From CAYVAP01 sp964343195 (GTDB lineage: Bacteria > Bacteroidota > Bacteroidia > J057), in assembly GCA_964343195.1 (NCBI GenBank), contig CAYFIR010000175.1:1-9851 (forward strand): 9,851 nt of DNA. Reading direction: 5' to 3'. The position numbers were made by a program, and so were the translations under genes. The notes below the pieces were generated by a model. It saw only the letters and a list, made by a program, of their open reading frames with translations, was not told the origin of the DNA and made no database searches. This document shows positions 1 through 5,304 of this stretch, piece by piece (the first letter of the stretch is position 1; each line of letters starts with the position of its first letter).

Positions 1-50
1 GTTCGTAGTTGGGTACTGACTTGACTCCCATCGGGTTACAACAATTTCTC

Positions 51-105
51 CATATTCCCCCTATAAACCCTATACACCTTATTCCCCCCTTATTCCTTAT
101 ACCGC
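51..105. repeat. Degenerate 9-nt repeat array (CTATACACC family)
   Basis: Successive 9-nt blocks read CATATTCCC, then after one extra C CTATAAACC, CTATACACC, TTATTCCCC, CCTTATTCC and TTATACCGC. The array lies just past the 3' end of the lipoprotein gene. In that gene's sense direction it reads GGTGTATAGGGTTTATAG, the same orientation relative to the upstream gene as the perfect array at 9647-9700. The 10-mer CATATTCCCC at 51-60 recurs exactly at 9724-9733. No function is evident, and I see no clear terminator hairpin here. Confidence 0.6.
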
Positions 106-121
106 ATACCGCCTTCCCCAT

Positions 122-907
122 TCAGAAATAATTGAAGCTCCGAACCATCTTGAAGAAGAGGGGTCGGTTGATCGGGAAATCGGTCTTGACGGTGGTAGTG
201 AGGGCCATGCCGATGATATAATCGTCGTCGTAGTCGATGTAGGCATAGGAAACCCATTTGGGGAGTCGGGTACCATCTCCTTTTCCGATGTAATATTCCT
301 TACATAAGGCAGACTTGCCCGAAAGAGTTTGAATGGAGGTCGCCTTGGTGATCACCTCTGTTGTAGGATCCTTGGTGAAGGTTTCATCCAGCCACATGAA
401 AATCGAGTCAACCGACCCACAGTATGGCAGTGCCTTGTTCAGGTACTGAACCATGATGTGGGGGCTGGACATGCTCACGTCCCGGCCTTGCCGGACATAA
501 GTGACGAAGTTGCCATTGTTTTCATTGTACACCTCTGGGTTCACCCAGGGGGTCTGCATGTTGGACATAGGGACGAGCAGTGCATCGTAGCACAGCTGAA
601 ACCGCATCGTATAAGCCTCCAGCAGGGTCGTGCGCCCTACCCCCTGATAGACATAGGGAAACATCCCGTTGCCATCCAGACGCTGATTATCCAGTTGGGT
701 AATCACCGCTGACTGATCCTGATCGCACTCTGGCTCTATCGGAGGGATACCAGCTGATAGAGGGATAGGGTCAGCAGCCGAAAAGGTAGCCTCTTTATTC
801 GGCTCAGAAGTCCTTTCATTGGCACCATTCTGAGAGGAAGTACTGCTACCGCAACCAAATAACAACAGCAGTCCTGTAACCAAAAGTATTTGCAAACTAG
901 CGCGCAT
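122..907 (-). CDS. Putative lipoprotein of unknown function
   Basis: I do not recognise a family. The 261-residue product starts with a lipoprotein signal peptide: Met-Arg, a hydrophobic run at residues 5-17, then a lipobox-like L16-F17-G18-C19 (Phe at -2 is slightly atypical). The mature protein would be acylated at C19. A Ser/Asn/Glu-rich linker of about 35 residues follows, then a globular, aromatic-rich domain. Four further Cys could form two disulphides (inference). The C-terminus ends in an aromatic, strand-like MVRSFNYF. I chose the ATG at 907 because it places the signal peptide at the N-terminus. A GTG at 952 would add 15 polar residues ahead of the signal and overlaps a promoter-like element. 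The gene lies 126 bp downstream of the GT2 gene on the same strand and may be read independently of it. Being a real exported protein is likely; its role is unknown. Confidence 0.8.
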   Translation of the reverse strand: MRASLQILLVTGLLLLFGCGSSTSSQNGANERTSEPNKEATFSAADPIPLSAGIPPIEPECDQDQSAVITQLDNQRLDGNGMFPYVYQGVGRTTLLEAYTMRFQLCYDALLVPMSNMQTPWVNPEVYNENNGNFVTYVRQGRDVSMSSPHIMVQYLNKALPYCGSVDSIFMWLDETFTKDPTTEVITKATSIQTLSGKSALCKEYYIGKGDGTRLPKWVSYAYIDYDDDYIIGMALTTTVKTDFPINRPLFFKMVRSFNYF

Positions 908-941
908 ATCAACGGGTAATTGTTGGGTTATCGGGAATCTA

Positions 942-973
942 CAAGGTACCACAGAAACAGGGATGAGGACAAA
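942..973 (-). promoter_or_regulatory. Candidate promoter of the lipoprotein gene
   Basis: On the minus strand TTTG (973-970) is followed after 21 nt by TACCTTG (948-942). This resembles the Bacteroidota promoter (TTTG, about 19-20 nt, TAnnTTTG), but the -7 element lacks one T and the spacer is slightly long. It would give a leader of roughly 30 nt before the ATG at 907. It is a motif match only. Confidence 0.35.
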
Positions 974-1033
974 CTTCGCCTAACCCTTACATCACAGCGA
1001 TCAGTCAGGAGCTCACTTCACAGGAAATGAGCA

Positions 1034-1810
1034 TCAGATTTTCACCTTTTCCGGCTCCTTCTCCCTCTTTGGTTCAAATATCCGGTATCTCGACAGTCCC
1101 CACTTCTGAAGACGGTACTGAAGGGAGACGCCGAGGACTCCCAGCCCATACTTCACGCTGCGGCGGAAGTTAATGGAGGAGGCCTCCTCAAAATATTTGG
1201 TTGGGCAGGTGATCTCTGCGATCTCATATCCGGCAAAAAAGATCTGGCCCAGCATCTGATTGTCAAAGACAAAGTCGTCAGAGTTGGCATGGTAGTCTAC
1301 CGCATTCAGCACTTCTCCCGAAAAAGCCCGAAAACCCGTATGATACTCCGATAGCTTTTGGCTCATGAGGATGTTCTGGAAGAGGGTCAAAAAGCGGTTG
1401 GCGACATACTTGTACTTCGGCATACCTCCTCTCAGAGCTCCTTTTCCCAAAATCCTTGATCCGAGGACTACAGGATAGACATCATTGGCAATCAGGTAGC
1501 ACATGGAGTGGATCAGCTGTGGAGTGTACTGATAATCAGGGTGCAACATGACCACGATATCCGAACCGAGCTGTTGAGCTTTGTCGTAACAGGTCTTCTG
1601 ATTCCCTCCGTAGCCCTTGTTCCGGGTGTGGGGGACAATGTGCTCAATGCCCAGTTCATGGGCGACACGCAGGGTATCATCCTTGCTCTGATCGTCGACC
1701 AGGACAACATTATCCACGATGTCATGGGGAATTTCTGCGTAGGTTTCTGCCAGCGTCTTTTCCGCGTTGTAGGCAGGCATTACCACTGTTACAGTCTTAT
1801 TTCGAATCAT
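1034..1810 (-). CDS. GT2 glycosyltransferase, polyprenyl-phosphate sugar synthase type
   Basis: A 258-residue family 2 glycosyltransferase with a GT-A fold, most like dolichyl/undecaprenyl-phosphate mannose or glucose synthases, which move a sugar from a nucleotide donor onto a polyprenyl phosphate at the cytoplasmic face of the membrane. Visible motifs are VVMPAYNAEKTL (9-20), VDDQSKDDT with the nucleotide-binding acidic pair D39-D40, NKGYGGNQ (64-71), HPDYQ (90-94) at the metal-binding DxD position, and SEYHTGFRAFS (154-164), a conserved acceptor-side block. The length is that of a lone catalytic domain. There are no C-terminal membrane helices like those of GtrB-type enzymes, and the tail is charged (KREKEPEKVKI). 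It follows the GT-C gene on the same strand after a 159-bp gap, which suggests a functional pair. The sugar and the lipid carrier cannot be told from sequence. The ATG at 1810 fits the family N-terminus. Confidence 0.9.
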   Translation of the reverse strand: MIRNKTVTVVMPAYNAEKTLAETYAEIPHDIVDNVVLVDDQSKDDTLRVAHELGIEHIVPHTRNKGYGGNQKTCYDKAQQLGSDIVVMLHPDYQYTPQLIHSMCYLIANDVYPVVLGSRILGKGALRGGMPKYKYVANRFLTLFQNILMSQKLSEYHTGFRAFSGEVLNAVDYHANSDDFVFDNQMLGQIFFAGYEIAEITCPTKYFEEASSINFRRSVKYGLGVLGVSLQYRLQKWGLSRYRIFEPKREKEPEKVKI

Positions 1811-1834
1811 GTGAGAAGGCTTGTGGGGACAGTT

Positions 1835-1862
1835 CGTAATTCGTGATTGGTAATTCGTAATT
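1835..1862. repeat. Heptanucleotide tandem repeat, CGTAATT x4
   Basis: Four head-to-tail 7-nt units: CGTAATT, CGTGATT, GGTAATT, CGTAATT. They sit in the gap between the GT-C and GT2 genes, 24 bp ahead of the GT2 start codon, and would lie in the GT2 leader of a shared transcript. Confidence 0.7.
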
Positions 1863-1934
1863 GATGGAGCTAATGGCGGGAGAGGGTGAGTTCTGTTCGA
1901 ATATGGGTATCAGTCTAATCTCGTGCAGGGCATT

Positions 1935-1948
1935 CGTAATTCGCGATC
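1935..1948. repeat. Second short copy of the CGTAATT heptad
   Basis: CGTAATT followed by the degenerate CGCGATC, in the same orientation as the array at 1835-1862 and 21 bp past the 3' end of the GT-C gene. The 72 bp between the two copies show no further structure that I can see. Confidence 0.45.
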
Positions 1949-1969
1949 AGGAAATCCCAATCCTCCAAT

Positions 1970-3646
1970 TCAGTTCTCATTATCTCCATCTCTACTCGTC
2001 TGCTTAACGGACTTTTTCACATAAAACAGGAATCCGTTCTTTCGATAGAGCAGGGTCAATTCAGGGAAATCCTGTTGAATTCGTTGTTCACGCTGGATTT
2101 TGGCCGCCACATAAACCGGGCGATCAGTTACCTCTCTGATCAGTCCTATCGCATAACGTGGCACCTCCTTCACAGGTGGCGAAATACGCCCATAAAAATA
2201 CGGCGCATAACTTTTATAATACAGCGTAGTCAGATAAGCTTCTTCGTCCGCTTTGTCTTCAAAAAACTCGATGGCGGCTGCCTGGCTAATCTCCTCGACT
2301 CTTGGCACGACCAATGCCAAGGCTCCGGCAGTAAATAACAGGGTGCCAAACGATAGCACCACCAGCTTTTGGACCATTCGTCCCTTAGCTCCAATCATCA
2401 GAAAACCCACCCCTACCAGCATGGGAATCGCCGGGAGCCATTCCACTCTGCGCCAGTTCACCGCTGCCTCCAGGTTTCCTCGAGCAAAAGGATCTTTGAT
2501 CCACTCGGCATCCCGCAGATAAGCCTGTAACTCAGGCCCCCATGCCAGCACCATGACTACCAGCCCAAAGAGCAATCCCAGGCCAATCAGCATCCCTTTT
2601 TGCCAGCCTGCCACTCTGGTTTTATCAAAGGAAAGCTGCTCCAGAAACAAGGCTCCCAGAAACGTCAGGGGAAAATAGGCCATGGAGGAATAATGGATAA
2701 TCTTGGTCTGAACGATGGAAAACAGAACCAGGATCACCCAAAAGGTGATTTTCATCAGCCGTATCCATTCCCCTTTGCCTCCAGACTCAACCGTGCGGGA
2801 GAACAGAGGCTTGAGGGCCAGTGGAGAGGCAGGAAATACTCCCAGCAACAGTATCACAGCATGATACCCAAAGAAGCCGCGATGACCAGCATCTTCTGTC
2901 TGCAATAAGCGGATCTGGTAGGTGATGAAGTCCTGTACCACTTCGCCCCGTCCATCCAGTATCTGCCAGAGAAACCAGGCTCCACCAATCAGGACAAAAC
3001 CCGCCAGAAATACTGCAACAGGCCCCAGGCGGACTTTTCTCCAATATGACCTTCGGAGGATCAGAAAAATGACAGCGACCAGTCCAAAAACCAGGGGACC
3101 AACAGGCCCTTTCGTCAGCATGCTGGCTCCTACACTTGCGGCTGAAGCCAGTATCCAGTAAAGCCCTGATTTCCCATCACGCTGCAGGTAGCGGTAGGCG
3201 AAGTAAATCCCCAGAAAGATGAAATAATTGAACCAGGGGTCGATGATCCCTGACCTGAAGTAGAGGTGTGGCAGGATGGAGCATCCGTGTAGCATCGCCC
3301 AGAACAGCCCAAGCTTTTCCGAGCCCTCACGACGCCCGATGAAGTACAACGTGATCAGTGTAAGGATACCTACAATGGCATTAGGGAACCGCGCGGCATA
3401 TTCCCCTACTCCCAATACCTGCATCGACAGCGCCTGAAACCAGATGAAAAGCGGGGGCTTTTCCCAAAATGGTTGGTAGTTGATCTGCACGATGCTCCAT
3501 TCACCGGAAGCGAGCATCTCTCGGGCAGATTCTGCAAAATTGATTTCGTCCCAATCAAAAAGAGGCACCTGTCCAAGGCCTGGCAAAAATAAAAGCGCGG
3601 CCAGCATAGCGATCAGCCAGGGAACGGTACGTTGGGAGATTTTCAT
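1970..3646 (-). CDS. ArnT/PMT-like GT-C membrane glycosyltransferase
   Basis: A 558-residue integral membrane glycosyltransferase of the GT39/GT83 type (ArnT, protein O-mannosyltransferase). These enzymes take a sugar from a polyprenyl-phosphate donor and transfer it to lipid A, another glycolipid or a protein on the outer face of the cytoplasmic membrane. After the first helix comes the hallmark acidic loop FDWDEINFAESAREM, with D33-E34 in the place of the catalytic acidic pair. It is followed by the EKPPLFIW motif (62-69), E-x-x-AARFPNA, and RSGIIDPWF with D136. About ten further hydrophobic helices run to roughly residue 450, and a periplasmic C-terminal domain of about 110 residues closes the protein. 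I chose the ATG at 3646. A TTG at 3658 lies inside the T-run of a terminator and is unlikely. The GT2 gene downstream may supply its donor. The acceptor is unknown, so I do not call it arnT. Confidence 0.88.
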   Translation of the reverse strand: MKISQRTVPWLIAMLAALLFLPGLGQVPLFDWDEINFAESAREMLASGEWSIVQINYQPFWEKPPLFIWFQALSMQVLGVGEYAARFPNAIVGILTLITLYFIGRREGSEKLGLFWAMLHGCSILPHLYFRSGIIDPWFNYFIFLGIYFAYRYLQRDGKSGLYWILASAASVGASMLTKGPVGPLVFGLVAVIFLILRRSYWRKVRLGPVAVFLAGFVLIGGAWFLWQILDGRGEVVQDFITYQIRLLQTEDAGHRGFFGYHAVILLLGVFPASPLALKPLFSRTVESGGKGEWIRLMKITFWVILVLFSIVQTKIIHYSSMAYFPLTFLGALFLEQLSFDKTRVAGWQKGMLIGLGLLFGLVVMVLAWGPELQAYLRDAEWIKDPFARGNLEAAVNWRRVEWLPAIPMLVGVGFLMIGAKGRMVQKLVVLSFGTLLFTAGALALVVPRVEEISQAAAIEFFEDKADEEAYLTTLYYKSYAPYFYGRISPPVKEVPRYAIGLIREVTDRPVYVAAKIQREQRIQQDFPELTLLYRKNGFLFYVKKSVKQTSRDGDNEN

Positions 3647-3700
3647 AGAAAAAAGCAAGCGGACCGTCAGCCCTCATTCCGAGATAGGCTAACGGTCCGC
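3647..3700 (-). terminator. Intrinsic terminator after the desaturase gene, abutting the next start codon
   Basis: On the minus strand a 13-bp stem with one A-C mismatch is formed by GCGGACCGT-t-AGCC (3700-3687) and GGCT-g-ACGGTCCGC (3672-3659), with a 14-nt loop. It is followed directly by the T-rich tract TTGCTTTTTTCT (3658-3647). The next base starts the ATG of the GT-C gene. It would end read-through from the desaturase gene, whose stop is 104 nt upstream. On the plus strand the hairpin is followed by AAATATAATC, so the orientation is clear. It could also act as a leader attenuator of the GT-C gene. Confidence 0.75.
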
Positions 3701-3707
3701 AAATATA
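3700..3707 (-). promoter_or_regulatory. Candidate -7 promoter element of the GT-C gene
   Basis: The minus strand reads TATATTTG followed by C, an exact match to the Bacteroidota -7 consensus TAnnTTTG. It lies 54-61 nt before the ATG at 3646. No good TTTG is seen at -33. Its last base is the first base of the terminator hairpin, so transcripts starting about 6 nt downstream would lack much of the left stem arm. Confidence 0.5.
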
Positions 3708-3709
3708 AT

Positions 3710-3800
3710 CATTGAACATTGATCGGTGGTCATTGATCCATAGGGAACTCTTCTGGTCTTCACTGAACCATGCTCAATGTTCCCTGGTCAATGAGTACTG
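3710..3800. repeat. Heptanucleotide repeat (CATTGAT family) in two opposed arms
   Basis: The left arm, on the plus strand at 3710-3737, reads CATTGAA, CATTGAT, CGGTGGT, CATTGAT. The right arm, on the minus strand from 3800 to 3759, reads CAGTACT, CATTGAC, CAGGGAA, CATTGAG, CATGGTT, CAGTGAA. Both keep strict 7-nt phase and are separated by about 21 bp. The two arms are in inverted orientation and could fold into an imperfect long hairpin. The locus lies between the desaturase stop codon and its terminator. Confidence 0.65.
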
Positions 3801-3803
3801 ACC

Positions 3804-4931
3804 TTATCCAATTCCCTGATGCACGTGCATGTGCTCCAGTTCCTTGCAGTCATCCTGACCGAGGCGTTTGAGCAGTCGCAGGTGAGAGCCGACGGCTGAG
3901 ACCAGGGTAGGTTTGTCGAAATATGGCACGTCGTATTCTGCGGCCGTTTCCTTGACGATGCGGCTAATGGCGCGGTAGTGGACGTGGCAGATGCGGGGGA
4001 AGAGGTGGTGCTCCACCTGATAGTTCAGTCCGCCGACGAACCAGCTCAGGATGCGGTTTTTGTGGGCGAAGTTGGCGGTAGTTTCCATCTGGTGGATGGC
4101 CCACTGGTTTTCGATGGTACCTTCTTCAGTAGGCACGTGCATGGCAGTCTCCTCGATCACGTGGGCCACCTGAAAAATAACCGCCAGGGTAAACCCGGTC
4201 ACCCAGTGCATGGCAACAAACCCGATGATAAACTGCCACCAGGTGATGTCAACGAAGATCAGGGGCAGCACTACCATATAGCCAAAGTAGAACAGCTTGG
4301 TGGCGGCGAGGACTGCCAACTCCCGCTTGTAATCTTTCTTCTTGACCAGTCCCTGCTTGTAGTAATCCTTGAGTTGGTCAAAATCCTTGGTCAGGATCCA
4401 ATCCAGGGTTTGAAATCCATAAATCAGCAGCGCGTAGATATGCTGAAAGCGGTGCCAGGAGTTGCGGGGTGAGGCAGGGTGTAGGCGTATAATGGGACGA
4501 TCCCGGATATCCTCGTCGTAGCCGTGGATGTTGGTGTTCTGGTGGTGAAGCACATTGTGCTGCATCTTCCAGTTGAAGGCAGAAGCGCCTACCAGGTTCA
4601 TGGACAGCCCCAGCCAGTGGTTCACCGTGGGATTGGGAGAATAGGCACCGTGGTTGGCATCGTGCATGATCGACAGCCCGATACCCGCTACGCCAAGGCC
4701 CATCAGCAGGGCACAAATGAGCATCGCCCATGGAGACAGGGTGTTGCTCATGATCATAGCATAAGGAACAAACAACAGGGCAAACATGAAGATGGTCTTG
4801 ATCACCATTCTCCAGTCACCATATTTGGTCTTATGATTGGTTTCAAAATACTCGTTGACCCGCTTGCGGAGCACATAGAAGAACTCGGCCTTATCGGGGT
4901 CCTGGTTGATAAACTTTAAATTCGCTTTCAT
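3804..4931 (-). CDS. Membrane fatty acid desaturase (front-end / linoleoyl-CoA type)
   Basis: A 375-residue di-iron membrane desaturase that would introduce a double bond into a fatty acyl chain at the cytoplasmic membrane. The three histidine boxes are intact: HDANH (90-94), HNVLHH (125-130) and QVEHH (305-309). The Gln in place of the first His of box 3 is typical of front-end (delta-5/delta-6-like) desaturases. The extra conserved AHVIEE (256-261) fits the same group. Hydrophobic stretches lie near residues 43-62, 67-88, 205-226 and 232-255. There is no fused cytochrome b5 domain, unlike many eukaryotic front-end enzymes, so a separate electron donor is expected. The start at 4931 gives the normal length. 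The gene has its own terminator and is divergent from the exported protein at 5305. Regioselectivity cannot be read from sequence. Such enzymes usually adjust membrane fluidity. Confidence 0.93.
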   Translation of the reverse strand: MKANLKFINQDPDKAEFFYVLRKRVNEYFETNHKTKYGDWRMVIKTIFMFALLFVPYAMIMSNTLSPWAMLICALLMGLGVAGIGLSIMHDANHGAYSPNPTVNHWLGLSMNLVGASAFNWKMQHNVLHHQNTNIHGYDEDIRDRPIIRLHPASPRNSWHRFQHIYALLIYGFQTLDWILTKDFDQLKDYYKQGLVKKKDYKRELAVLAATKLFYFGYMVVLPLIFVDITWWQFIIGFVAMHWVTGFTLAVIFQVAHVIEETAMHVPTEEGTIENQWAIHQMETTANFAHKNRILSWFVGGLNYQVEHHLFPRICHVHYRAISRIVKETAAEYDVPYFDKPTLVSAVGSHLRLLKRLGQDDCKELEHMHVHQGIG

Positions 4932-5304
4932 ACAAAAAATGCAGGTGAAAAAATGGGAGACAATAAATCTGGAATGTGGGTGGTGAAAGCCTGTATTTTA
5001 CGTTACCATGCAACGGGAGAAATTTTCAGGTTCCGGCTGCAACTTGGCTTATGGCTCTGGGGATTGTGAGGGAAGGCGTTGTTATGAATTCTGGAGTTGG
5101 AAAGTTCCCTTAGTTTTTTACTCCACTACCCTGGGAGAGTATTTTAGGATCAGGGACAAATATATAAAAACGAGCATATAACCCATTAAGTTTTACAGCT
5201 TAATTCCCTGAATGAATTCGCCTCAGATTCTCAGGCCGCCAAGAAAAGTGGAAAGAACTTGTAAAACAAGCACAAAAATCATTTGACCTAGCAAAAAAGA
5301 AAAT
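4932..5304. other. Divergent intergenic region without a gene
   Basis: This 373-bp gap separates the desaturase start (minus) from the exported-protein start (plus) and should hold both promoters. I find no convincing coding frame. A CAAATATA at 5157-5164 gives the minus strand a -7 element. On the plus strand TAAGTTTT at 5187-5194 is one base off the -7 consensus but has no -33 partner. A weak 5-bp inverted pair CCCTG/CAGGG lies at 5129-5155. The last 40 bp before the plus-strand ATG are rich in A, as is usual for Bacteroidota leaders without a Shine-Dalgarno site. Confidence 0.6.
5157..5164 (-). promoter_or_regulatory. Candidate -7 promoter element of the desaturase gene
   Basis: The minus strand reads TATATTTG, an exact TAnnTTTG match. 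No TTG lies at the expected -33 distance. The implied leader of about 220 nt is long, so a nearer unrecognised promoter is possible. Confidence 0.3.

Noticed and set aside
908..952. GTG start at 952 for the lipoprotein
   Set aside because: It would put 15 polar residues before the lipoprotein signal peptide and overlaps a promoter-like element.
3647..3658. TTG start for the GT-C gene at 3658
   Set aside because: It sits in the T-run of the terminator, and an ATG follows 12 nt downstream with a normal N-terminus for the family.
3978..4472. Plus-strand frame opposite the desaturase gene
   Set aside because: It is antisense to a gene with all three histidine boxes intact and has no protein family features.
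122..4931. The four minus-strand genes as a single operon
   Set aside because: A strong terminator separates the desaturase from the GT-C gene, and a promoter-like element precedes the lipoprotein gene. Only the GT-C and GT2 genes are likely to be co-transcribed.
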